Below are positions 1 through 7,195 of a stretch of 64,000 nucleotides of DNA, in pieces. The translations under genes and the position numbers were made by a program. The notes under the pieces were generated by a model that was given only the letters and a program-made list of their open reading frames with translations, did no database searches and was not told where the DNA came from. The stretch is from Microvirga sp052115485 (GTDB lineage Bacteria > Pseudomonadota > Alphaproteobacteria > Rhizobiales > Beijerinckiaceae). Where the stretch lies: NCBI RefSeq assembly GCF_052115485.1, contig NZ_JBFRGU010000006.1:310001-374000 (forward strand), read 5' to 3'. Position 1 is the first letter of the stretch, and each line of letters starts with the position of its first letter.

Positions 1-1462
1 TCAGGCTGTAAGTCAGCGCATCGCCATCGGCATCGGTCGCCGATAAACTCGCCACGATGCCGGTGAGCGCATCCTCGGCCACGACGGTCGTGGACAAACC
101 TAACGCTGTGGGTGCTGTGTTCCACAAAGCCGCCGTCTTGTCCGAGAACTGCACCAGGCGCACGTCGCGCAGCAGATCGGTGCCATCGGGACCGGTCACA
201 GTCCAAGTGCCGTCGCCGTTGTCGGTCACGGTCGATTGGCTCGCGGATCCTGAAAACACGGCGGTGTTGACGCCTGTCCCGCCGTCCAGCGTGTCATCAC
301 CCGCGCCGCCGACGAGGGTGTCGTTGCCGCCATTCCCAGTGAGCCGATTGGCGCCGCCGTCGCCACGGAACCAATCCGCACCGGAGCCGCCCTCTAAGTT
401 CTCGATCCCGATGAGCACATCGCGACCGTAGCCTGTATCCTGCCGCTCGCCCTGCTTTGTCAGATCGACGCGAGCGCCGACGTCACCGGCGAACAGGGCA
501 GTATCGATGCCGTCGCCGCCATCCAGCGTGTCGTCGCCGAACCAGCCATCCAGCGTGTCGGCGCCGGCGCCAGACGAGATCATATTCGACGTTTCGTTGC
601 CGGTGAGTTTGTCATCAGATCCGAACGACTGAATATTCTCAAAATTTAGTATCGTGCTTTTTCCATAGGCCGTATTTTGGCTTGTTGTGATCCTGAGATC
701 TAACGTTGTCGTATTCTGGTTGCCCCACCATTCGAAGCCAAGCTGGATGGTATCCTGTCCGCCATTCCCGTTCACGTAGCTGGTGCCGTAAGAGACGTTG
801 ACGGTCTCCGACTGTGCCCCACCATAAATCGTGTCATTGCCACTGCAGGTGATCAAACCTTCCACGCTTCCATTGCGACCATCATAAAAATTTTGCCCGC
901 CCGCCATCGCCACGCGCCCGCGTATGACGCCGTCGTTAATCACTGTGTCATCTGCTTGCGAGCCCAAATACGCATCTGAATTGGGCGAGCTAGCGTCATA
1001 GACTTCGAGTGTCCCCCGGTTCCAAAATTTGTTGGGGCGATCGAAAGCCCCCTCGCTCCGGATATGAATTCCACGTTCCCCTATAATCCGCCCATAATTC
1101 GTAATGGTATTCCCAGGCCCATACAGATGAATCGCGGTGGAGCCGGCTTCGATAATGCCGTAGTTGATCACAGAGTTGTCAGGAGTCGTTGGCCCACCCA
1201 TAGCAATGGCATCGCCAAACGCATGAAGGACACTGGTCTCACCAAGGCGGATTGAGTTTCCGCCCTTTTCTAGTGTAATCCCGCCGCCGCCAATGATGTT
1301 GCCATATGAGTGCAGTTCTACGCCGCCGGCAGCGCTAAAAACTCCGACCCCCCCTTCAGTCGCGACTGTTATGCCCGAACCGATAAAAGCAAATCCGCCG
1401 TAATTTAATGTGACGGCATTTTCGACGCCAGTTTTGACGACAGATGTGGTGATGACGGTCAT
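1..1462 (-). CDS. RTX-type calcium-binding protein, 3' end outside window
   Basis: An open frame on the minus strand starts with ATG at 1462 and runs off the left edge without a stop (487 codons seen). GGGAG lies about 8 nt upstream. Residues 1-270 are rich in Asn, Gly, Ile and Tyr with recurring 'I-x-N-x-G-x-I' phrases, suggesting a right-handed beta-helix. Two blocks of RTX nonapeptides (GGxGxDxLx) follow at about 283-325 and 352-400, for example GNGGNDTLVGGAGDDTLDGG. Residues 440-487 look like the start of a cadherin/VCBS-type domain (DADGDALTYSL). No N-terminal signal peptide is present, as expected for type I secretion, where the signal is C-terminal and here unseen. Family knowledge predicts Ca2+-dependent folding outside the cell. 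Codons in the N-terminal part are visibly more AT-rich than in neighbouring genes, hinting at an accessory or acquired gene. Substrate or role is unknown. Confidence 0.88.
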   Translation of the reverse strand, partial: MTVITTSVVKTGVENAVTLNYGGFAFIGSGITVATEGGVGVFSAAGGVELHSYGNIIGGGGITLEKGGNSIRLGETSVLHAFGDAIAMGGPTTPDNSVINYGIIEAGSTAIHLYGPGNTITNYGRIIGERGIHIRSEGAFDRPNKFWNRGTLEVYDASSPNSDAYLGSQADDTVINDGVIRGRVAMAGGQNFYDGRNGSVEGLITCSGNDTIYGGAQSETVNVSYGTSYVNGNGGQDTIQLGFEWWGNQNTTTLDLRITTSQNTAYGKSTILNFENIQSFGSDDKLTGNETSNMISSGAGADTLDGWFGDDTLDGGDGIDTALFAGDVGARVDLTKQGERQDTGYGRDVLIGIENLEGGSGADWFRGDGGANRLTGNGGNDTLVGGAGDDTLDGGTGVNTAVFSGSASQSTVTDNGDGTWTVTGPDGTDLLRDVRLVQFSDKTAALWNTAPTALGLSTTVVAEDALTGIVASLSATDADGDALTYSL

Positions 1463-1972
1463 ATAGCGCTCCCAAGTGTAGGAGGGCCGCATGCCACGCC
1501 TTCCGCTACGGCGTCTCTCGTTGAATAGCTAGGTTCTTGCGGCCGGATCAGCGCAGGTGCGGCGGCGCACCCCACCCATTCGTCCCGATTATTTCCTGCC
1601 GGAGGTGCAGTTCTAATGCGGTGAAACTGGAATGGTGGGCAGATCGCTTATGCCCAAGGCACAAAAGTCAATTGCCACCGATCCCGGCTGACGGCATCGC
1701 TCCGCGTGAACGATCAAGATTTTGTCGAGGATAGCAGGGTAGTCGACCTTAGCCTCACCCAAGCGCATTCAGAGCGACTAACCCATCAGCGCAGTCGCGA
1801 TTGGATGGATAAATCCATATGCCTAGGGTTGCGTATGGCATGGCATCCTCTCTCGGATTGATCTGTTGAGCTGTCCGTGACGGGATCCGCAGACTTTTTC
1901 GCGCCCACCCCGAACCTGTAACCGCCCGGCAACCGCGCCTCGCCGCTACCCCTTGCGTAGCCTCAAAACCCT
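1463..1972. other. Intergenic region without recognisable gene
   Basis: About 510 bases between the RTX gene start and the tRNA. I see no coding frame with a credible ribosome binding site or family match. The part next to 1462 must hold the RTX gene promoter, but no convincing hexamer pair stands out. A weak inverted repeat (CCATATGC...GCGTATGG) lies near 1818-1841. No integrase or attachment-site duplication of the tRNA is visible. Confidence 0.5.
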
Positions 1973-2049
1973 TGGCGATCCCGGGAAGACTCGAACTTCC
2001 GACCTTCGGTTTAGGAAACCGCTGCTCTGTCCTGCTGAGCTACGGGACC
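1973..2049 (-). tRNA. tRNA-Arg (anticodon CCU)
   Basis: On the minus strand the acceptor arm GGTCCCG pairs with CGGGATC (one G-T wobble). The D-stem is GCTC/GAGC, the T-stem GGAAG/CTTCC with loop TTCGAGT, and CCA is encoded at the 3' end. The anticodon loop TTCCTAA gives CCU, reading the rare AGG arginine codon. The anticodon stem has a mismatch at its outermost pair (GCGGT/ACCGA). The gene is divergent from the nuclease-like gene at 2173. Confidence 0.93.
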
Positions 2050-2172
2050 GCTTGAGCCGGATGAGTAACCAGAAATGTGGTTCCGGTAAATGGGGGAAGC
2101 CGCCGCGCCTGTGGTGAAGGGTCAGCGGCATCGGTTGTGTCGGTCCTGCCACTTCGGGTAGCCTGACCGGCA

Positions 2173-2970
2173 ATGATGCTCAGGTTTTTTCTCGGTTTTG
2201 TGCTCGTCGCGAGCCTCAATCCGCTTGTGGCGCAAGAACTTGCGGCTGCGCGGCGTGAGTGTCGGGGAACAATGTCGCGGGATCAGATCACGGGACTCAC
2301 CCCGCAGGGCGATCTTCAACTGGCCTCCGGATCCCTGGTGTATCTGTCCGGAATTAGGTTCCCCGATGACAATCCGGCGCGGTTAGACGCGTTTTCGGGG
2401 CTTCGAGCGCGGATCGGCCAGCCGCTGACCGTGCAAATCATGGGCGAGCGTGACCGGTGGAACCGGTTTCCGGCACGCGTTGCGCTTGCGGATGGCTCTA
2501 CAACTCTCGATCTCTCGGAAGGACTCGTAATGGCGGGATTAGCCCTCGTCGATCCCGGCAGCACGCCGGTCTTTTGCCAGCAGGCCCTCTTCGGGATGGA
2601 GCAAACCGCGCGGGAGCGCGGCCTTGGTCTCTGGGCAGGAGACCGCTATAAGCCGGTCGACGCCCTCGCAGCCGAGCGTCTACGGGAGAAAATCGACACT
2701 TTCGTCCTCGTTGAAGGGCGCGTTCGAAATGCCGGTGAACGTCAGCAGCAAACCTATCTCAATTTCGGGGGGAACTGGGCCGAGGATTTTACCATCGTCA
2801 TTCCGAAGAAAGTCTGGACTCTCATGGCTGAACGCGGTTTGACGGCGAAAGCGTTGCGGGGAGCCCGGATTCGGGCAAGAGGCATCCTGGAGAATTGGCA
2901 AGGCACGGCACTCACGATCACTGTCCCTGACATGATCGAGCGCATCGCGGATGAAGGCTCACGATACTGA
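2173..2970 (+). CDS. Exported thermonuclease-like (SNase fold) protein
   Basis: 265 residues with an N-terminal signal peptide (MMLRFFLGFVLVASLNPLVAQ). The body carries features of the staphylococcal-nuclease-like OB-fold family: a 'GIRFPDDN' strand, a 'VQIMGERDRWNR' segment and the common ending 'ALFGMEQTARERGLGLWA'. Family knowledge suggests a secreted or periplasmic nuclease, but I cannot place all catalytic Arg/Glu residues, so activity is uncertain. The last 100 residues form a second beta-rich domain with an 'NFGGNWAEDFTIVI' stretch, often seen in rhizobial paralogues. The M48 protease gene begins 5 nt after the stop, so the two are probably cotranscribed. The start is one of two adjacent ATG codons. 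Confidence 0.75.
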   Translation: MMLRFFLGFVLVASLNPLVAQELAAARRECRGTMSRDQITGLTPQGDLQLASGSLVYLSGIRFPDDNPARLDAFSGLRARIGQPLTVQIMGERDRWNRFPARVALADGSTTLDLSEGLVMAGLALVDPGSTPVFCQQALFGMEQTARERGLGLWAGDRYKPVDALAAERLREKIDTFVLVEGRVRNAGERQQQTYLNFGGNWAEDFTIVIPKKVWTLMAERGLTAKALRGARIRARGILENWQGTALTITVPDMIERIADEGSRY

Positions 2971-2975
2971 ACAGT

Positions 2976-4433
2976 ATGAACGGAACGCGTCGCATCAATA
3001 CTGGCTTTAAGACAGGCCTGGCTTTCAGCATTCTGCTGATCGCCATGGGACTCGCCGGCTGCTCGACATCGGGCAGCGGCTCAGGCATCCCTTTGCCTCC
3101 GACCGCACCACGCACCGTCGCGGAGAGCCAAAGCGACCGGGATCACGCCAAGCTCGTTGCAGCTTTCGGCGGTGAGGTCCGCGCTCCGAGCGCGCACCAG
3201 CTTCTCAACGACATCATCACACGCCTGGTGCAGGCCTCGGACAGGCCGAGCGAGACTTTCCAGGTCACGATCCTCAATTCCCCTGTCGTCAATGCCTTTG
3301 CGCTACCCAGCGGTCGGATCTATGTCACGAGGGGCCTTCTGGCGCTCGCCAACGATACATCCGAGATCGCTGCGGTGCTTTCGCATGAAATCGCTCACGT
3401 GACCCTGAGACATGCTTCGCAGCGGAACGAATTGCAGGCGCGTTCCAGCCTGATCACCCGGGTGACCGAGAATGTTCTGAACAACGCGGCCGAGGCTGCA
3501 GTTGTGCGTGACCAGTCGCGCATGACGCTCGCGAGCTTCTCACGTTCGCAGGAATTGGAGGCCGATCAGGCCGGCGTGAAGGTTCTCGCCCGCGCCGGGT
3601 TCGATCCCTTCGGCGCACCACGCTTGCTCACCGCCCTTGGCCGTTCGGCCAACAGCTCGGATACGGGCCGCACCAGCGGCGGGGATATCGGCTCGAGCCA
3701 CCCGGCGACTTCGGAGCGAATTTCGCAGGCTGTCCAGGCCGCGCGGCGTGCCAACGCACCCGGCATCGGCGAAGCTGATAGGGCGCGCTATCTGGCAACC
3801 ATCGACGGGCTCGCTTATGGCGACGATCCGGTCGATGGCGTCGTGCGCGGGCGAACTTTCATCCACGCCCGCCTTGGCGTCGCCTTCGTGGCTCCTGTCG
3901 GGTTCACTCTGGAAAATACGTCGCAGGCTGTGCTGGGCGCCTCGGCGGATGGGGGCCGCCGACTTTTGTTCGATGCCGCCGAGACACCGAACGGTCAGAG
4001 TCTCGAAGAAGTCCTGCGCTCCACCTGGAAAGACACCATCGAGCCGGGCAGCATGGAGACATCGACCATCAACGGGCTCCCGGTTGCGACGGCCCTCTCG
4101 CGCGGCAAGGAATGGCATTTCCGGCTGTCCGCCGTCAGGATCGGCACGACGACCTATCGCCTGATCGTGGCGGCAAAAGTCGGATCCGGGGATCTGGATG
4201 GGATGTTCCGACAGATGCTCGCGAGCGTGCGCCATGTGCAGCCCGACGAGGCGCGCAGCGTGCAACCCCTCCACCTCAAGATCGTGACGGCGCAGAACGG
4301 CGAGACGAGCGAAACATTGGCCGCGCGAATGCCTGCGAGCGAGCGCCCACTCGAGCGCTTCATTTTGCTCAACGGGCTAGATCGCAGCGGTCCGTTAAAA
4401 GCCGGCGAGAGCTACAAGATCGTCGGCGATTGA
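2976..4433 (+). CDS. M48 family metalloprotease, lipoprotein
   Basis: 485 residues. A lipobox (LAGC, Cys29) indicates an outer- or inner-membrane lipoprotein exported to the periplasm. Zinc ligands are visible: HEIAH at 137-141 and the third ligand Glu193 in SRSQELEAD, the M48 signature. The C-terminal 50 residues (GETSETLAARMPASERPLERFILLNGL...YKIV) resemble a LysM-like module that may bind peptidoglycan. The family (BepA/LoiP-like) performs outer-membrane protein quality control. It directly follows the nuclease-like gene, and an RpoH-type sigma factor is encoded convergently next door. This envelope-stress reading is inference from family and context. Confidence 0.88.
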   Translation: MNGTRRINTGFKTGLAFSILLIAMGLAGCSTSGSGSGIPLPPTAPRTVAESQSDRDHAKLVAAFGGEVRAPSAHQLLNDIITRLVQASDRPSETFQVTILNSPVVNAFALPSGRIYVTRGLLALANDTSEIAAVLSHEIAHVTLRHASQRNELQARSSLITRVTENVLNNAAEAAVVRDQSRMTLASFSRSQELEADQAGVKVLARAGFDPFGAPRLLTALGRSANSSDTGRTSGGDIGSSHPATSERISQAVQAARRANAPGIGEADRARYLATIDGLAYGDDPVDGVVRGRTFIHARLGVAFVAPVGFTLENTSQAVLGASADGGRRLLFDAAETPNGQSLEEVLRSTWKDTIEPGSMETSTINGLPVATALSRGKEWHFRLSAVRIGTTTYRLIVAAKVGSGDLDGMFRQMLASVRHVQPDEARSVQPLHLKIVTAQNGETSETLAARMPASERPLERFILLNGLDRSGPLKAGESYKIVGD

Positions 4434-4462
4434 ACTCGAGCTGGCCCAGATCCGCTGGATCC

Positions 4463-5335
4463 TCACACGAAAGCGCCGTGCGCCAGCGGGTATTTCTCGA
4501 TGAGAGCACGCTTTAGTTTTTCGAGCGCGCGGTTCTCGATCTGGCGGACACGTTCCTTCGAGATTCCGAGCCGGTCACCGAGAAATTCCAGGGTCACCTG
4601 CTCCTCGTCGAGTCTGCGGGCCTGAAGAATACGCAGCTCACGCTCGTTCAGGACCTTTAAGGCTTGCCTCAGCCAGCTCACACGGCGCTCTCCGTCGATG
4701 ACGTCGCCCACGCTCTCGTCCGGGAGAGGGCTGGTATCGACCAGAAACTCCATCCGCTCCGCCGAATTGCCGGGATCCGCATCGAGCACGGGCGCATTCA
4801 GGGAAGCGTCCGGCGCCGACAGGCGGGCATCCATCATGGCAACATCGGCGGCAGAAACCCCGATGGCCTCTGCGATCTTGCTGTGAATTTCGGAGGAAAT
4901 GCGCTCGTCCCCGTTACGGGTCAGGCGGGCGCGAAGGCGGCGGAGATTGAAGAAGAGCGCTTTTTGGGCAGAACTCGTTCCGCCCCGGACAATCGACCAA
5001 TTCCGCAGGATGTAGTCTTGAACCGAAGCCCGAATCCACCAGGTAGCATATGTAGAGAACCGAACCTCCCGCTCAGGCTCGAACCTGGCGGCAGCTTCCA
5101 GGAGCCCAACATGTCCCTCCTGGACAAGATCGGCCATCGGCAAGCCATAGTGCCGAAACCGGGCAGCAACTGCGATGACCAGCCGCATGTGGGCTGACGT
5201 CAGCTGGTGGAGCGCGTCCTCATCGCGCTCCTCTTTCCAACGCACCGCCAAAAGGTGCTCTTCCTGCCGTTCGAGGAAGGGCGCGTTCATGGCGGCCCGG
5301 ACAAATTTGCGACGAACTCCTGAGATTTCTCCCAT
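4463..5335 (-). CDS. rpoH: RNA polymerase sigma-32 (RpoH) family factor
   Basis: 290 residues. Region 2 lies at about 50-120 (DLVQEGHVGLLEAAARFEP, FSTYATWWIRASVQDYI). The RpoH box 'AQKALFFNLRRLRARL' follows, which separates RpoH from other group 3 factors. Region 4 lies near 225-280 (LNERELRILQARRL, ISKERVRQIENRALEKLKRAL). GGGAGG precedes the ATG at 5335. It directs RNA polymerase to heat-shock and stress promoters. Alphaproteobacteria usually carry two or more rpoH copies; which paralogue this is cannot be settled here, though it looks more like the RpoH2 type. It faces the M48 protease gene convergently. An internal Met16 is an alternative start. Confidence 0.92.
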   Translation of the reverse strand: MGEISGVRRKFVRAAMNAPFLERQEEHLLAVRWKEERDEDALHQLTSAHMRLVIAVAARFRHYGLPMADLVQEGHVGLLEAAARFEPEREVRFSTYATWWIRASVQDYILRNWSIVRGGTSSAQKALFFNLRRLRARLTRNGDERISSEIHSKIAEAIGVSAADVAMMDARLSAPDASLNAPVLDADPGNSAERMEFLVDTSPLPDESVGDVIDGERRVSWLRQALKVLNERELRILQARRLDEEQVTLEFLGDRLGISKERVRQIENRALEKLKRALIEKYPLAHGAFV

Positions 5336-5410
5336 ACTCGTCCTCCCTTGCGCAGGAGGAAAACGGGCAAGACGGGAAAAAGTTCAGTGCAAAACGGTCA
5401 AGGTAGGGAA

Positions 5411-5438
5411 AAATAGAATCCCATCTCGAAAAGACAAG
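5411..5438 (-). promoter_or_regulatory. Candidate promoter of the rpoH-type gene
   Basis: On the minus strand CTTGTC (5433-5438) and CTATTT (5411-5416) are separated by 16 nt, about 75 nt upstream of the rpoH ATG. The CTTG start and the loose -10 resemble alphaproteobacterial RpoH-type promoters, which would mean self-activation. This is pattern matching only. Confidence 0.3.
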
Positions 5439-5502
5439 ATTTTCCAAGCAAAAGGCCGTCAAAAAGAAATCCAAGCGGAAGCTTGGACGGAAGCTTGGCA
5501 AA

Positions 5503-5527
5503 AGAAAACCCGGCACAAAGCCGGGCT
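5503..5527 (-). terminator. Rho-independent terminator of carD
   Basis: Read on the minus strand, CCCGGC-TTTGT-GCCGGG is followed by TTTTCTTTT, about 25 nt after the carD stop. Just beyond lies a short GAAGCTTGG-containing duplication (5471-5498) that can also fold. Confidence 0.8.
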
Positions 5528-5551
5528 TTCAGAAAAACGGTTGACCGCTTA

Positions 5552-6142
5552 TCAGGCGGCTTCTTCCTGATCCTGAATATCCTCGGCGTCTTCCGCCTCG
5601 GCCTCGCTGCCCTTGGCGGCGCGGCGCGGCGACTTGGCCAGGCTCTGTTCGATGAGCTTGAGAGCTTCGGTCTCGGTGATCTTGTTGACGGCCGAGATCT
5701 CGCGGACGACCCGGTCGAGCGCGGATTCGTAAAGCTGGCGCTCGCTGTAGGATTGCTCGGGCTGCGCCTCGGAGCGGTAGAGATCGCGAACGACCTCGGC
5801 AACGGCGATGAGGTCGCCGGAATTGATCTTGGCCTCGTATTCCTGGGCGCGGCGCGACCACATGGTGCGCTTGACGCGGGCGCGTCCGGTCAAAACGTCG
5901 AGCGACTTCTGGGCGAGAGCCGCATCGGCGAGCTTACGCATGCCGACAGAGGAGGCTTTCGCGGTCGGGACGCGCAAGACCATCTTGTCCTTGTCGAAGG
6001 AGACCACGAAGAGTTCCAGCTTGAAACCTGCGATCTCCTGCTCTTCAATGGCCGTGATGCGGCCAACACCGTGAGCCGGGTACACAACTGCTTCACCGGT
6101 CTTGAAACCCAGGCGCTGGGCGGACTTCTTGGCGGTCGTCAT
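5552..6142 (-). CDS. carD: CarD/CdnL family transcription regulator
   Basis: 196 residues from ATG 6142, chosen because AAGGAGG sits 10 nt upstream and the family N-terminus begins near 'MTTAKKSAQRLGFKTGEAVVYPAHGVGRI'. A longer frame to 6193 exists but lacks such a site. Residues 12-75 form the RNA-polymerase-interacting (TRCF-RID-like Tudor) domain; the C-terminal helical domain contains 'RARVKRTMWSRRAQEYEAKINSGDLIAVAEVVRDLY', with the conserved Trp that contacts the promoter upstream fork. The tail is acidic and alanine rich. CarD stabilises open complexes at rRNA and other promoters. Its position next to fdxA and rpoH matches many Hyphomicrobiales genomes. Confidence 0.93.
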   Translation of the reverse strand: MTTAKKSAQRLGFKTGEAVVYPAHGVGRITAIEEQEIAGFKLELFVVSFDKDKMVLRVPTAKASSVGMRKLADAALAQKSLDVLTGRARVKRTMWSRRAQEYEAKINSGDLIAVAEVVRDLYRSEAQPEQSYSERQLYESALDRVVREISAVNKITETEALKLIEQSLAKSPRRAAKGSEAEAEDAEDIQDQEEAA

Positions 6143-6490
6143 GCGAGAGAGGCCTCCTTGCATGGCTCTTGTCCTCACGGAAAGAGCTTTCATTCCACAG
6201 GCAGGGTCCCGAGAAACAACAATTTTGACGGCGAAACGGAATGTCCCGCTCGTCTCCCTGATCGGCCAGTAACTAAAACGCGCCCATAACCAAAGGCTTC
6301 AGACAGCGAATGCTATCTTCCACCATCGACCGTGCATCATCTTTCATATTCTTGAACCGCTTCTTCCGCGGGGATTGCAGCACGTCAGGCGCAAGCGACG
6401 GCATTTGCGAACCGTATCATAGTTCGCGCCAAAAAGCAAAATATTTCAGTGAGAAGGGAAAGAAGCTGAGATTATGGTTTAGGTTCGAAC
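6143..6490. other. Intergenic region between fdxA and carD
   Basis: About 348 bases, lying downstream of fdxA and upstream of carD (both minus strand). It must contain the carD promoter, but I see no clear hexamer pair. A palindrome GGTTCGAACC at 6482-6491 abuts the fdxA stop and might be a weak terminator stem. No coding frame is credible. Confidence 0.45.
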
Positions 6491-6829
6491 CTAGTCTCCC
6501 TCACCCGGATTAGGGGTGAAGTACTTCTCCAACTTGTCGGGCACACCGTCGAATTCTTTGGCGTCGGAGGGCGCGTCCTTCTTCTGAGTGATATTGGGCC
6601 AGCTCTTCGCCATGTCGGCATTCAGCTTCAGCCATTGCTCAAGGCCCGGCTCCATGTCGGGCTTGATAGCCTCTGCCGGGCATTCAGGCTCGCAGACGCC
6701 GCAATCGATGCACTCGTCCGGGTGGATGACGAGCATGTTCTCGCCCTCGTAGAAGCAATCGACCGGACACACTTCCACGCAGTCCATATATTTGCACTTG
6801 ATGCAATTTTCGGTGACGACGTAGGGCAT
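6491..6829 (-). CDS. fdxA: 7Fe-8S ferredoxin (FdxA type)
   Basis: 112 residues. The N-terminus 'PYVVTENCIKCKYMDC' matches the Azotobacter FdI type. Cys9, Cys17 and Cys50 are positioned for the [3Fe-4S] cluster; Cys21, Cys40, Cys43 and Cys46 for the [4Fe-4S] cluster. The C-terminal extension (LKLNADMAKSWPNITQKKD) is typical of the 7Fe family. The ATG at 6829 is used because AAGGA precedes it and the family starts with MPYVV. It is a cytoplasmic low-potential electron carrier; the partner is unknown. It lies downstream of the S4 protein and helicase genes on the same strand, so an operon is possible (50-nt gap). Confidence 0.95.
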   Translation of the reverse strand: MPYVVTENCIKCKYMDCVEVCPVDCFYEGENMLVIHPDECIDCGVCEPECPAEAIKPDMEPGLEQWLKLNADMAKSWPNITQKKDAPSDAKEFDGVPDKLEKYFTPNPGEGD

Positions 6830-6879
6830 GGCCGATCCTTCAGGCTCTTTTACGCAAACCACAGGGCGAATAGGCCGCT

Positions 6880-7182
6880 CTAGCTCCTGTCGCCGTCGCT
6901 GACAAGCGCTCCGGCATCGCCATTCAGATCCGTGTAGAGCTGCCTTGCTTCCACTGCAGGGCCGCGACGCTCACCGAGGGCTTCCACGCGAACCACCATC
7001 GTGAGCTTGGGAAGCGCGACGGTGATGACGTCTCCCACGGCCACGGCTTTTGCAGAATTGTCGGTGCGCTGGCCGCCAACCCGGACGAAGCCGCTCGCGA
7101 CGAGCTTGGCCGCGAGCGTTCTTGTTTTCGCGAAACGCGCGAACCACAGCCACTTGTCCAGTCGCTGCCGATCCTCACGCAT
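6880..7182 (-). CDS. S4-domain RNA-binding protein, Hsp15-like
   Basis: 100 residues. The S4 domain occupies about 6-70: 'RLDKWLWFARFAKTRTLAAKLVASGFVRVGG' is the classic first half, with 'NSAKAVAVGDVITV' after it. Hsp15 (HslR) relatives bind 50S subunits carrying a nascent chain and help recycle stalled ribosomes. The C-terminus is shorter than E. coli HslR (133 aa). The helicase gene ends 13 nt before this start, so translation is probably linked in one mRNA. Confidence 0.88.
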   Translation of the reverse strand: MREDRQRLDKWLWFARFAKTRTLAAKLVASGFVRVGGQRTDNSAKAVAVGDVITVALPKLTMVVRVEALGERRGPAVEARQLYTDLNGDAGALVSDGDRS

Positions 7183-7195
7183 CGTTCACATGGGG

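Noticed and set aside
1973..2049. tRNA-Arg as an integration site for a mobile island
   Set aside because: No integrase gene, no 3' duplicate of the tRNA end and no phage or plasmid genes were seen on either side; the RTX gene alone is not enough.
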